Shown piece by piece: positions 17,323-26,317 of a stretch of DNA of 64,000 bases (position 1 is the stretch's first letter; the number at the start of each line of letters is the position of its first letter). Under the pieces are notes generated by a model, which was not told the DNA's origin, searched no databases, and was given only the letters and a program-made list of their open reading frames with translations. A program made the position numbers and the translations under genes. This DNA comes from Blastocatellia bacterium. Its GTDB lineage: Bacteria; Acidobacteriota; Blastocatellia; UBA7656. The stretch spans positions 78,011 through 142,010 of the forward strand of contig DATENM010000102.1 of the NCBI GenBank assembly GCA_035275065.1, in the 5' to 3' direction.

Positions 17323-18048
17323 CTAGTCGCTATCTTTGCCCTTGCGTATCACCTGAATGCTGGTGCCATCGCCGGTGGACATGATCAATACCTTGGTCGG
17401 TTCGCCGTCGAGGAGTACGCCGCCCGGCATATTGACATGCTTTTTCGGTTTAATCTTTTCAACGTACCAATCCACAACCTTATCTATATCGTCGGCGGTG
17501 TGTAGTTGCGTCACGCCGCCGTCGGGGCTGGCGACTTCCATCGCGACCTCGGCGCCGGGATAAATCAGCGAGGCGTCGAGCGTCGTCTTCACACTGCCCG
17601 GTGGTGGAGGCGGCGGCGCGGGAGTGGGCGGATGCGGGATGATGCCACCCGCCGGCGGTGGCGGCCCAGGACTTGAGGCCACGGGCGGGGGCTGCGAGGG
17701 TGGAGGCAAGGGCGGACGCGAGAAGCTGTCGAAGACCACGAAGGCAATGACGCCGCCGCCGATCAGCAAGGCCATCAGGATGCCGAGTATCACCATCAAC
17801 GCCGTCCGGTTGTTCGACGGCGGCGCGCTGCCGATCACCGGCGGAACGACCGCCGGCGGATAGGTCGGCGAAGTGAAGCCGGCGTTAGCCGGCCGCGTCG
17901 GGTGATCGAAGGGCGGCGGCTCGGCACCCGGCGCGTCGAGCGACCGCGTCGTCATCTCGGATTCGTCGAGACGGTTGCCGCACTGACGACAGAACTTTGC
18001 CGATAAAATCACACTCGCGCCGCAACGGTTACAGGTCGCTTCTTGCAT
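17323..18048 (-). CDS. Zinc-ribbon, single-pass membrane protein with Pro-rich linker
   Basis: 241 residues. An N-terminal zinc ribbon (C6-x2-C9, C20-x2-C23: CNRCG, CRQCG) is followed by a Pro-rich segment, one membrane helix at about 82-108 (ALMVILGILMALLIGGGVIAFVV), a second very Pro-rich linker, and a C-terminal ~90-residue domain with alternating strands and a KIKPKKHVNMPGG stretch. The ribbon should be cytoplasmic and the last domain outside. Function unknown; the layout recalls small membrane regulatory proteins of Acidobacteriota. It lies antisense between purQ and purL, splitting the purine genes. Confidence 0.75.
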   Translation of the reverse strand: MQEATCNRCGASVILSAKFCRQCGNRLDESEMTTRSLDAPGAEPPPFDHPTRPANAGFTSPTYPPAVVPPVIGSAPPSNNRTALMVILGILMALLIGGGVIAFVVFDSFSRPPLPPPSQPPPVASSPGPPPPAGGIIPHPPTPAPPPPPPGSVKTTLDASLIYPGAEVAMEVASPDGGVTQLHTADDIDKVVDWYVEKIKPKKHVNMPGGVLLDGEPTKVLIMSTGDGTSIQVIRKGKDSD

Positions 18049-18157
18049 AACTCGTGATTAGCTTACGTGAACGCCTTTCGCTTGCGCAAGGACGGGCCGC
18101 CCGCCTTGTCTGCCGCCATCACCTGAGACAGAGGATAGCCCATCGCATGGGGTCGGC

Positions 18158-18186
18158 TTGATTAAGCGGCAGCGGTCGGGTAGACT
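18158..18186 (+). promoter_or_regulatory. Sigma-70-type promoter for purL
   Basis: TTGATT (18158-18163), 17-base spacer, TAGACT (18181-18186). Predicted start of transcription is near 18193, about 38 bases before the purL ATG. It supports separate expression of purL from purQ. Confidence 0.55.
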
Positions 18187-18230
18187 GACCGTCACTTTTC
18201 CAACCCCGCTTGACGAGCCGGGCATATCGT

Positions 18231-20525
18231 ATGAAGGAACCAGTCATTACCCCTGAAATCATTCGCAGTCACGGGCTCACCGACGACGAATACAAACGGG
18301 TCATCGAATTGCTGGGACGGGCGCCGACGTTTACCGAGCTTGGCATCTTTTCGGTGATGTGGTCAGAGCATTGCTCCTACAAATCATCGCGCATTCATCT
18401 GAAGCGTTTGCCGACCACGGGCGAAGGGGTGCTGCAAGGGCCGGGCGAAAACGCCGGGGTCATTGACATTGGCGGGGGGCTGGCCGCCGCCTTCAAGATC
18501 GAATCGCACAACCACCCGTCATTCATCGAGCCTTACCAGGGCGCGGCGACCGGCGTGGGCGGCATTCTGCGCGATGTCTTCACGATGGGCGCGCGCCCGC
18601 TTGCGGCCATGAATTCGCTGCACTTCGGGCCGCTCGCGGCTAGCGATGCGGCAGGCGATGAAGCGGAGGCCGTGACGGCGCGCAACCGCTCGATTGTGGC
18701 GGGCGTCGTCAAAGGCATCGGCGATTATGGCAACGCTTTCGGCGTGCCGACCATCGGCGGCGAAGTGCGCTTCGCGGATTGCTATTCGCGCAACCCGCTG
18801 GTCAATGCCTTCACGCTCGGCCTGATGCGCAAAGAGCAGATCTTTTATGGCCGCGCCGCCGGTGTTGGCAACCCGGTGATGTATGTCGGCGCCAAGACCG
18901 GGCGCGACGGCATTCACGGCGCGACGATGGCCAGCGAAGAGTTCGGCGAAGAGGCCCAATCCAAGCGCCCGACCGTGCAGGTTGGCGATCCGTTTCTCGA
19001 AAAGCTCTTGCTCGAAGCCTGCCTCGAAGCGATGAAGGCCGGCGCCATCGTCGGCATACAGGATATGGGCGCTGCCGGATTGACTAGCTCGTCAAGCGAG
19101 ATGGGGGCGCGCGCCGGCAATGGCATTGAGATCAATATCGAGCTGGTGCCGCAACGCGAGACCGGCATGACGGCTTATGAAATCATGCTGTCGGAATCGC
19201 AAGAGCGCATGCTGATTGTCGCTGACCGCGGACGCGAGCGCGAAGTCATTGATATCTTCCGCAAGTGGGAGCTAGACGCCGTGGTCATCGGCCGGGTCAC
19301 GGATGACGGCCACCTGCGGATCAAGCACGGCGAGCGAGTGGTCGCAGACATCCCGAACACGGCGCTGACGGATGAAGCGCCGGTCTATCATCGGCCGATC
19401 AAGCAGCCCGACGCGCCCGCGCCGGTAGAGGTCACACAGGTCGAGCAGTCGGCCGCCGAGCTGGAGGCCACTTTCATACGGCTGATTGCACAGCCGACCA
19501 TCGCCTCGAAAGAGTGGGTCTATCGCCAGTACGATCACATGGTGAGGACCAATACAGTAGTCGCGCCGGGCTCGGACGCGGCGGTGATTCGCATTAAGGA
19601 AAAGCGCCGTATGCTGGCGATGACGCTCGATTCGAACGCGCGTTACTGCGCGGTTGAGCCGCGCGCCGGCGCGCGGCTGGTGATCGCCGAAGCCTGCCGC
19701 AACTTGACGGTGAGCGGCGCGCGCCCGCTGGCGCTGACCAACTGTTTGAACTTTGCCTCGCCCGAACGCCCGGAGGTGATGTGGCAATTCAGCGAAGTCA
19801 TCGAAGGCATGAGCGAAGCCTGCCGGGCCTTTGAAACACCTGTGACCGGCGGCAACGTCAGTTTCTATAACGAAACCGACGGGCGCGGCATCCATCCGAC
19901 GCCGGTGATCGGGATGGTGGGGGTCATCGAAGACGCTCGACAGGTGACGACGCAATGGTTTCGGAACGATGACCGGGCCATCATCCTGTTGGGCGCGACG
20001 GCTGATGATCTCGGCGCCAGTGAATACGCGCTGGTGACGCGCGGCGAGTTGCAAGGTCGCGTCCCGACTCTTGACCTCGATCTGGAGCGCCGCGTCCAGC
20101 GCGCTTGCCTGAAGGTGATTCAAGCCGGCCTGATTGAATCGGCGCACGACTGCGCGGACGGCGGGCTAAGCGTGGCGCTTGCGGAGTGCGCTTTTTCGAG
20201 TTATCGCAAGCCTGCGGTCGGCTTTGCGGTAAACCTCGAAGGCGAGCTCTCACAGGCAGCGCTGTTATTCGCCGAAACGCCATCGCGCATCGTTCTGTCC
20301 GCGCCGGATACGAATGTCGAAGCGATTCTGGAGATCGCCGGCGAGCAGCAGATTGCGGCAGCGGTGATCGGTCGCACGGGCGGCGAGCGCCTGCGGCTCG
20401 CGGTCAACGGCGAAACGGTCATTAATCGTCCGGTCGCAGAGATCGAAGCGGCCTGGCGCGACATCTTACCCGAGGCGCTGGAGGTCCCTTCGCTGATCGC
20501 CGCGGAAGAGAGCCTGACCAGTTGA
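18231..20525 (+). CDS. purL: Phosphoribosylformylglycinamidine synthase subunit PurL (small type)
   Basis: The ATP-dependent synthetase subunit that converts FGAR to FGAM using ammonia from PurQ. 764 residues, the size of the small PurL used with PurS and PurQ rather than the ~1300-residue fused form. Family segments are in order: MWSEHCSYKSS near 40, GIGGGLAAAFKIESHNHPS, GVGGILRDVFTMGARP, GAAGLTSSSSEM and, in the second half, VTGGNVSFYNE and HDCADGGLSVALAE. ATG 18231 is preferred to a TTG seven codons upstream, which has no homology support. tRNA-Pro follows 65 bases downstream. Confidence 0.97.
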   Translation: MKEPVITPEIIRSHGLTDDEYKRVIELLGRAPTFTELGIFSVMWSEHCSYKSSRIHLKRLPTTGEGVLQGPGENAGVIDIGGGLAAAFKIESHNHPSFIEPYQGAATGVGGILRDVFTMGARPLAAMNSLHFGPLAASDAAGDEAEAVTARNRSIVAGVVKGIGDYGNAFGVPTIGGEVRFADCYSRNPLVNAFTLGLMRKEQIFYGRAAGVGNPVMYVGAKTGRDGIHGATMASEEFGEEAQSKRPTVQVGDPFLEKLLLEACLEAMKAGAIVGIQDMGAAGLTSSSSEMGARAGNGIEINIELVPQRETGMTAYEIMLSESQERMLIVADRGREREVIDIFRKWELDAVVIGRVTDDGHLRIKHGERVVADIPNTALTDEAPVYHRPIKQPDAPAPVEVTQVEQSAAELEATFIRLIAQPTIASKEWVYRQYDHMVRTNTVVAPGSDAAVIRIKEKRRMLAMTLDSNARYCAVEPRAGARLVIAEACRNLTVSGARPLALTNCLNFASPERPEVMWQFSEVIEGMSEACRAFETPVTGGNVSFYNETDGRGIHPTPVIGMVGVIEDARQVTTQWFRNDDRAIILLGATADDLGASEYALVTRGELQGRVPTLDLDLERRVQRACLKVIQAGLIESAHDCADGGLSVALAECAFSSYRKPAVGFAVNLEGELSQAALLFAETPSRIVLSAPDTNVEAILEIAGEQQIAAAVIGRTGGERLRLAVNGETVINRPVAEIEAAWRDILPEALEVPSLIAAEESLTS

Positions 20526-20545
20526 AGCGGTTGAGAAAAGCCGCT

Positions 20546-20575
20546 TTGACAATTCAGCAAACGGGCAGGTAATAT
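20546..20575 (+). promoter_or_regulatory. Probable sigma-70 promoter for tRNA-Pro
   Basis: TTGACA (20546-20551), 18-base spacer, TAATAT (20570-20575), with an overlapping TATACT at 20573-20578. Either -10 would start transcription a few bases before the mature tRNA at 20591. Confidence 0.45.
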
Positions 20576-20590
20576 ACTGGTCTGCCAAAA

Positions 20591-20664
<74 letters not shown>

Positions 20665-20676
20665 CTCTCAACTCTT

Positions 20677-20717
20677 AAAGAAAAGCGGAAGCTCACAAGG
20701 CTTCCGCTTTTTCTTTG
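20677..20717 (+). terminator. Rho-independent terminator after tRNA-Pro
   Basis: AAAGCGGAAGC pairs with GCTTCCGCTTT around a 7-nt loop; the stem extends into flanking A and T runs. Confidence 0.85.
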
Positions 20718-20879
20718 TCCACGCTTTCGCCTTGCAATCCCTGAGAGCATGCTGGAATAATGGCGTCGCCCAATATTGCTCCTGCCTGCCGTCGCTCGTT
20801 ATTCCCTCAAGCAAGTTGGTGGCTCTTCACAGGTAGCGACGCAATAAAGGGAAGAACATCCCTGAAGGAACGGCCGAAA

Positions 20880-22961
20880 ATGATTGCCTCAATCCGCAAG
20901 TTTCTAGCCCCCCCTGTCTTTGCGGACGACGACGAGAAGACACGCAAGGCAGCCTTTCTTAACACTATCCTGCTAGCTAGCTTTATCGTGATCAACCTCT
21001 ACCTGATCGCGCAACCGATCTTCTTACCCGCAGAGAGTCCGCTGCGCGCCTTGATGCGCTACCCGATGATCATCGGGGCCTGGGTGCTATTGCGGAAGGG
21101 CCATGTCCGCGCCGCCTGCGTTTTTTTCGTCGTCACCATGTGGATGATCCAGATGTTGGTGTGGGGTGGGGTTTCATGGCTTCAGCCCGACAACATCGCA
21201 GCGATCACCGTCAGGGTAATGATTACGGGCCTGTTGCTTGGGGGGCGTATGGCATTCCTTTTCGCCGCCCTGAGTCTGGTAGAGAACGCGCTGGTTGTCT
21301 ACGCCATATCTCGCAACCTACTGCCCCGTCATCCTGCCTCATACACGCTTGTCGAGCTGATGGTCGAGCAGGGGGTCTGGACTTTTCTAGCCGCCGTCCT
21401 GTTGAGCCTGTGGATGTCGAGCCTGAATCAAGCGCTGCGCCGGGCGCGCGACGAGCTGGCCGAGCGCAAGCGCGTCGAAGAGCAATTACGCTCCACCGAA
21501 GAACGCTTCTCGAAAGCCTTCAAGGCCAGCCCGAATCCGATGTGTATCGCCACGCTGGCGGAGGGCCGCTTCATCGAGGTCAATGAAGCGCTCCTGCGCG
21601 CCACCGGCTATAGCCGCCAGGAAATCATCGGACGGACTGGGTTCGAGCTCGGACTGTCGGAAACTCCCACCAGGCGGGCGGCGCTGGCCGAGAGGATTCA
21701 AACGCAGAGATATTTACGCGATGTGGAAATGAGCTGTCGAATGAAGAATGGCGAGGAGCGGGTCATGATGCTGTCGGCAGAGATCATCGAGCTTGACAAC
21801 GACCCATGCCTGCTTGGCGTGGTCAACGACGTCACCGAGCGCAAGCAGGCTGAAGAGAAACAGGCGCAGCTTCAAGAGGCCATCCACAGGTCGGCGAAGG
21901 AGTGGCGGCGGACTTTCGATTCCGTTGACACCTCCCTGTTGATTCTCGACCTGGAAGGCCGGATCGTCAGACTCAATCGGGCGGCGAAAGAGCTGTCGGG
22001 ACTGAACTATGACGAGGTCATCGGCAAGGCCACCACCTCCCTCGGCGGCGGCCAGCCCTGGCAAGAATCGGCGGCGCTCGTCCGTCGCATCCACGAACAC
22101 CGCCGCACGGTCTCGGCGCAAGTCCAGGACGAGTCGCACGGAACCGCCTGGTACATTACCGCCAACATGCTGGCGGGCGAGGACGCCGACGACCGCATTA
22201 TCATTGCCGCCCGCGAAATCACTGGAATGGTCAAGCTGCAAGAGTCGCTCCGCCGCAGCGAAACCATGTCGGCGATGGGCACGCTCGTCGCCGGTGTCGC
22301 TCACGAAGTGCGCAATCCTCTGTTCAGCATCTCGGCGACGCTCGATGCCTTCGAGGCGCGCTTCGGCGAGCAGCCGGAGTATCGGCAATACGTCAACATC
22401 CTGCGCGGCGAGCTCAAGCGCCTGAATGATCTGATGCGCGACCTTCTGGAATATGGCAAGCCTTTCAAGCTGGACCTCTCACAAGGCCCAATCGGCGAAG
22501 TCGTCGCCAAGGCCGTTCGCTCCTGCCAGGCGCTGGCCCGGCGCTCGCAGGTCAAGATCGTCAACCGCGTCGGCGTTGACCTCGCTCCGGTCATGATGGA
22601 CCGCCGACGCCTGGCACAGGCTTTTCAGAATGTCATCGAGAATGCCGTCCAGCATTCGGCGGCAGACGCCGTCGTCACCGTTGAGGCGGAGCAAGTCAGT
22701 TGGGGCGGCGCCTGCTGGATCGACTGTCGCGTCAGCGACAGCGGGCCGGGGTTCCGCACCGAAGAGCTGCCGAAAATATTCGAGCCATTTTTCACACGCC
22801 GGCGCGGCGGCACGGGCATCGGCCTGTCCATTGTTCGCCGCATCATGGAAGAACACGGCGGTCAGGTTTCGGCAAGGACCCGCGCCGAGGGCGGCGCAGT
22901 CGTGGAGTTGCGGTTTCAAGGCATCGAGCCATCATCCGCCAGTGCGACAATCATTTCATAG
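20880..22961 (+). CDS. Membrane PAS-PAS histidine kinase
   Basis: 693 residues. The first ~185 contain about five membrane helices (ILLASFIVINLYLIAQPIFL, MIIGAWVLL, ACVFFVVTMWMIQMLV, MAFLFAALSLVENALVVYAI, FLAAVLLSLWMS), a MASE-like sensor. A short coiled coil leads into PAS 1 (~215-340) and PAS 2 (~350-460). The HisKA domain has the H-box VAGVAHEVRNPLFSIS; the HATPase domain has the N-box VIENAVQHS, DSGPGF and GGTGIGLSI. All kinase motifs are present. ATG 20880 has AAGGA 11 bases upstream; the frame extends further up but that part has no family character. It lies 36 bases upstream of an NtrC-like regulator, its likely partner. Confidence 0.9.
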   Translation: MIASIRKFLAPPVFADDDEKTRKAAFLNTILLASFIVINLYLIAQPIFLPAESPLRALMRYPMIIGAWVLLRKGHVRAACVFFVVTMWMIQMLVWGGVSWLQPDNIAAITVRVMITGLLLGGRMAFLFAALSLVENALVVYAISRNLLPRHPASYTLVELMVEQGVWTFLAAVLLSLWMSSLNQALRRARDELAERKRVEEQLRSTEERFSKAFKASPNPMCIATLAEGRFIEVNEALLRATGYSRQEIIGRTGFELGLSETPTRRAALAERIQTQRYLRDVEMSCRMKNGEERVMMLSAEIIELDNDPCLLGVVNDVTERKQAEEKQAQLQEAIHRSAKEWRRTFDSVDTSLLILDLEGRIVRLNRAAKELSGLNYDEVIGKATTSLGGGQPWQESAALVRRIHEHRRTVSAQVQDESHGTAWYITANMLAGEDADDRIIIAAREITGMVKLQESLRRSETMSAMGTLVAGVAHEVRNPLFSISATLDAFEARFGEQPEYRQYVNILRGELKRLNDLMRDLLEYGKPFKLDLSQGPIGEVVAKAVRSCQALARRSQVKIVNRVGVDLAPVMMDRRRLAQAFQNVIENAVQHSAADAVVTVEAEQVSWGGACWIDCRVSDSGPGFRTEELPKIFEPFFTRRRGGTGIGLSIVRRIMEEHGGQVSARTRAEGGAVVELRFQGIEPSSASATIIS

Positions 22962-22997
22962 GCATTACCCCCCGCAACCCGGAAAGGAGATTGGCTT

Positions 22998-24347
22998 ATG
23001 CCGAGAACCAAAGTGCTGGTCGTTGACGACGAAGCGGGAGTGCGCTTTGGCATTCGCAATTTCCTGGAAATCAAAGGCTATGAAGTCGAGGAAGCCGATA
23101 GCTGCCAGAGCGCTCTGGCGGCCTTTCAAGCGGCTTCGCCCGATACCGTTTTCACTGATTACCTGTTTCCTGATGGCAACGCCATCGAGCTGCTGCCGCG
23201 TCTGAAAGCCCTGGACCCCACCGTCCCCATCATTATTCTGACCGCCCACGGTTCCATTGAATTGGCCATCCAGGCCATCAAAGTCGGCGCCGAGCACCTG
23301 CTCACCAAGCCCATCGAGCTGCAAACGCTGCTCGTCCTCTTGCAGCGTGTCGAAGAGAATACACGCAACCGGCAGAAGCAGCTTGCCAGAAAATCCCGGC
23401 AGGCCCGCGAGGCCGTTGATCCGTTTCTCGGCAGCAGCGCCGCCATCCGCCAGCTCGGCGAGCAGGCGAATAAAATTCTGCCGGCGGAAAGCCCGGTCTT
23501 GATTCAGGGGGAGACAGGGACGGGCAAAGGGGTGCTGGCGCGTTGGCTGCACAACCACAGCCCGCGCGCCGACGAAGCCTTCGTCGATCTGAACTGTGCC
23601 GGGCTGTCGCGTGATTTCTTAGAGACGGAGCTATTCGGCCATGAGAAGGGCGCCTTCACCAGCGCCGTCGCCAGCAAGCAGGGGCTGCTCGAAGTCGCGC
23701 ACCGCGGCACGGTCTTCCTCGACGAGATCGGCGACGTTGATCAGCAAGTGCAGCCGAAGCTCTTAAAGGTACTCGAAGAGAAAACCTTCCGCCGCCTCGG
23801 AGACGTGCGCGACCGCCGCGTCGACATCCGCTTGATCGCCGCGACGCACCAGGATGTCGCGCGGCTGGTGAAAGAGAATAAATTCCGTAGCGACCTCTAC
23901 TTTCGCATCAGCACCCTGCCGCTTGTCGTGCCGGCCTTGCGGGACCGCGCCGAAGACATCCCTGAGCTGGCCAGGCTGTTACTGCGCAGCCTGGCCGCAG
24001 ACCTGGGGCGCGGCCAGCTTGATTTAACGGCGAAGGCCGAGCGGGCGCTGCAAGGCTATTCCTGGCCCGGCAACATTCGCGAGTTGCGCAACGTGCTGGA
24101 GCGCGCCGTCCTGCTCGGCGATCAGAACGTCCTCGACGCCAAGGACCTGCGCTTCGACGACCACTCCTCTTCCGCCTGGTCGCAGGGCTCAAACCTCACC
24201 TTGAACGAGATGGAACGCTGGTATATCGAAAGCATTCTCGAAGAGGAGCGCGGGCGAGTCGATCAGGCGGCAAGCCGACTGGGCATCCCCAGAAGCTCGC
24301 TCTATCAGAAAATCAAAAAGTATGGCTTAGTCCTATCCAGATTCTAG
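22998..24347 (+). CDS. NtrC-family response regulator with variant GAFTSA loop
   Basis: 449 residues: receiver domain with D10-D11 and phospho-acceptor D54, AAA+ domain with Walker A GETGTGKG and Walker B GTVFLDEIGD, and a C-terminal Fis-type helix-turn-helix (RVDQAASRLGIPRSSLYQKI). The loop that contacts sigma-54 reads GAFTSA instead of GAFTGA. The change is at the conserved second glycine, so sigma-54 activation cannot be assumed, although a sigma-54 promoter (24455) lies just after the gene. The kinase at 20880 is the probable phosphodonor. Walker A ends in Gly rather than the common Glu. Confidence 0.92.
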   Translation: MPRTKVLVVDDEAGVRFGIRNFLEIKGYEVEEADSCQSALAAFQAASPDTVFTDYLFPDGNAIELLPRLKALDPTVPIIILTAHGSIELAIQAIKVGAEHLLTKPIELQTLLVLLQRVEENTRNRQKQLARKSRQAREAVDPFLGSSAAIRQLGEQANKILPAESPVLIQGETGTGKGVLARWLHNHSPRADEAFVDLNCAGLSRDFLETELFGHEKGAFTSAVASKQGLLEVAHRGTVFLDEIGDVDQQVQPKLLKVLEEKTFRRLGDVRDRRVDIRLIAATHQDVARLVKENKFRSDLYFRISTLPLVVPALRDRAEDIPELARLLLRSLAADLGRGQLDLTAKAERALQGYSWPGNIRELRNVLERAVLLGDQNVLDAKDLRFDDHSSSAWSQGSNLTLNEMERWYIESILEEERGRVDQAASRLGIPRSSLYQKIKKYGLVLSRF

Positions 24348-24454
24348 AATCGGTTTCTGAATCTCAGACCTCGCCGCACCGCGTCTGCCCGACCCGGCCT
24401 CTTAATTCCTGTCCGAGATACCACTTAACCACACCCTTCTTGACGGGCCGCACG

Positions 24455-24470
24455 TGGCATCGTGCTTGCC
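24455..24470 (+). promoter_or_regulatory. Sigma-54 (-24/-12) promoter upstream of receiver/EAL/Che genes
   Basis: TGGCATC-GTGC-TTGCC, with GG (24456-24457) and GC (24468-24469) 12 bases apart. It sits in the 366-base gap 24348-24713. Downstream are a small hairpin (GCTAG-GAG-CTAGC, 24493-24505 region), a large nested palindrome (24565-24664) and then the receiver gene at 24714. It probably drives that cluster. Confidence 0.7.
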
Positions 24471-24564
24471 AGGTAGGGGCAGGCGCGAGGCAGCTAGGAG
24501 CTAGCCAGAGGGGCTGACGAGTACGTTTTGTCGAGTTGCCTTGCGTCGAGATTTGTGTGGCCCA

Positions 24565-24664
24565 GCGAAAGCGCCCGCCAGCTCAGCAATCGGCATCGCC
24601 GCTATGCGGGGTCGCCGCGCAGGACGGCGAACGCCTGCCGGCGGCGATGCGCGGGCGCTTTCGC
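24565..24664. other. Nested palindrome in the leader before the receiver/EAL operon
   Basis: Outer arms GCGAAAGCGCCCGC (24565-24578) and its exact complement (24651-24664) enclose inner arms GCATCGCCGC (24593-24602) and its exact complement (24641-24650). The central part is GC-rich with further pairing potential. It lies between the sigma-54 promoter and the first gene. It could be a structured leader, an attenuator or a dispersed repeat; no T run follows, so it is not a simple terminator. Confidence 0.7.
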
Positions 24665-24713
24665 AGCGGCCTGGGAATTGATTCACGCTATCGGCCCAAG
24701 GGAATGAGATTAA

Positions 24714-25094
24714 ATGGTTGACCGAATTCTCGTCGTAGACGACGAAGAGCCAATTCTTTTTGCAATCAAAGAGTACTTCATGATGCATGGCTATGAGGTT
24801 GATTGTGCCAGTGAGTTTGAAGAGGCGGAAGCACTATTGGCGAACATTCAATACTCGGTAGTCATTGCCGATTTGCGATTGACCGGAATTAATGGGGCGG
24901 AAGGGATTGAGTTAGTCGCTTTCGTTCGAGAACGCTGCCCCCGGACGCAAATCATCATCTTAACGGCCTACGGTTCTCTGGAAATTGAGGAGGAAGCGAT
25001 GGGGCGCGGGGTTGATGCTTTCCTGCGCAAGCCCATCCCGCTGCCGCAGTTGGCGCAAATTGTCTTCGCCCTCGATGAGAGCAGGCCGAGATAA
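24714..25094 (+). CDS. Single-domain response regulator
   Basis: 126 residues, one receiver domain: D9-D10, phospho-acceptor D53 in VVIADLRLTG, Thr in IIILTAYGS and Lys in LRKPIP. No output domain. AAGGGA lies about 10 bases before the ATG. The EAL-domain gene begins nine bases after its stop, so this protein may control that phosphodiesterase in trans, a split form of the common REC-EAL fusion. That link is inferred from adjacency. Confidence 0.9.
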   Translation: MVDRILVVDDEEPILFAIKEYFMMHGYEVDCASEFEEAEALLANIQYSVVIADLRLTGINGAEGIELVAFVRERCPRTQIIILTAYGSLEIEEEAMGRGVDAFLRKPIPLPQLAQIVFALDESRPR

Positions 25095-25102
25095 ATGAGG
25101 AA

Positions 25103-25930
25103 GTGTTTGTGGGGAACCATTGTCTGTTGGACAGGATACTTGAGCCCGGCGCGCTGACGGTGTTGTTCCAGCCCATTCTCGAATACGTCGAAGGGTGGTG
25201 GCGGCTGCATGCGCTGGAATGTCTGGTGAGAGGCCCGAAGGGGACGAACCTTGAAGCCGCCAACCTGCTCTTCGAGTATAGTCGGAGGAAGCGGGCCGAG
25301 AGTCTGGTAGACCGCGCCTGTGTCGCGGCCATACTGTACGAAGCCGGCATGCTGCCACTGGCCGAGAATCTCTGCGTCAACGTTCATGCCTCGACGCTTG
25401 GGCGAGACCCGGACTTCCCGGCCTACCTCGCGCAGCTTGCCGAACAACACGCCATCGCGCTTCCCAGGATCACCATCGAGATCGTCGAGCACACGCCTTA
25501 CTGGGATCAGGCGGCCTTCTTGAACGCGCTCTGCGAGCTAAGAAAGGCCGGGATCAAGATCGCTTTGGATGACTTCGGTTTTGGGCAATCGAATTACCAG
25601 ATGGTCATCGATTGCGGGCCGGAAAAGCTGAAGCTGGATCGCTACATCGTCAAAGGCTGTCACGCGGACCCGTGCCGGCAGGCCATCATCGAGTCCGTCA
25701 TGCTGTTCGCAGGCAGAAGGGGCGCGCAGGTGGTTGCCGAAGGCGTCGAAACTCCGGCGGAGCTCGAAACCCTGATGCGCCTCGGCGTCACCCTGATTCA
25801 GGGATTCCTCTTCTTTCGACCACTCTCACGAACGGCATTGATGGAAAGCGTCCGCAAGGGCGCGACGCATTTCACCCTGGCGGCGAATCACCTGGCCCTG
25901 ACGAACCCCCGCAATCTGAATGAAAGTTAA
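25103..25930 (+). CDS. EAL-domain protein, probable cyclic-di-GMP phosphodiesterase
   Basis: 275 residues consisting of an EAL domain only. The signature reads LECLVRG in place of EALLR, with the metal-binding Glu kept. NVHAS, ITIEIVEHT, LDDFGFGQSN (the DDFGTG loop), LKLDRYIVKG and VAEGVET follow in the canonical order, so the Glu, Asn, Glu, Asp-Asp, Lys and Glu of the active site are all present and hydrolysis of c-di-GMP is likely. Start is GTG with GAGGA just before it; a nearby ATG is out of frame. It is in the same transcription unit as two receiver proteins and a CheW. Confidence 0.88.
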   Translation: MFVGNHCLLDRILEPGALTVLFQPILEYVEGWWRLHALECLVRGPKGTNLEAANLLFEYSRRKRAESLVDRACVAAILYEAGMLPLAENLCVNVHASTLGRDPDFPAYLAQLAEQHAIALPRITIEIVEHTPYWDQAAFLNALCELRKAGIKIALDDFGFGQSNYQMVIDCGPEKLKLDRYIVKGCHADPCRQAIIESVMLFAGRRGAQVVAEGVETPAELETLMRLGVTLIQGFLFFRPLSRTALMESVRKGATHFTLAANHLALTNPRNLNES

Positions 25931-25941
25931 GGACGAAACGC

Positions 25942-26310
25942 ATGACAAGAAAGAAGATTCTGCTCGTCGATGATACGGAAACGATTCTGCTGATGGAGAA
26001 GATGATTCTCACCAGGAGCTACGACCTGGTCACCGCCAAAAACGGCGAGGAGGCGATTACCACGACGATTGCCGAGCAGCCCGACCTGATCCTGATGGAT
26101 GTCATGATGCCCAAGATGGACGGGCTTGAGGCGTGCAAGCATATCAAGGAAATTCCCGGCTTCAGCTTGATCCCCATCATTATGGTGACCACACGCGGCG
26201 AGGTGCAGAACGTCGAAACGGCGTTCGCCAACGGCTGCACAGACTATGTCACCAAGCCGATCAACACCGTCGAGCTGCTCGCCAAGGTCAGGAACTATAT
26301 CGGCCAGTGA
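25942..26310 (+). CDS. Single-domain response regulator, PilH/CheY-like
   Basis: 122 residues: D10-D11, phospho-acceptor D53 in LILMDVMMPKMDG, Thr in MVTTRGE and Lys in VTKPINT. The NGEEAI, MPKMDG and HIKEIPG segments resemble PilH/PilG of twitching-motility systems. It starts 11 bases after the EAL gene and sits before a CheW, so it belongs to the same sensory cluster. Confidence 0.9.
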   Translation: MTRKKILLVDDTETILLMEKMILTRSYDLVTAKNGEEAITTTIAEQPDLILMDVMMPKMDGLEACKHIKEIPGFSLIPIIMVTTRGEVQNVETAFANGCTDYVTKPINTVELLAKVRNYIGQ

Positions 26311-26317
26311 GGCAGCT

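Noticed and set aside
19272..20147. 291-codon minus-strand frame opposite purL
   Set aside because: Shadow of purL; composition is Arg/His-rich as expected from the complementary strand.
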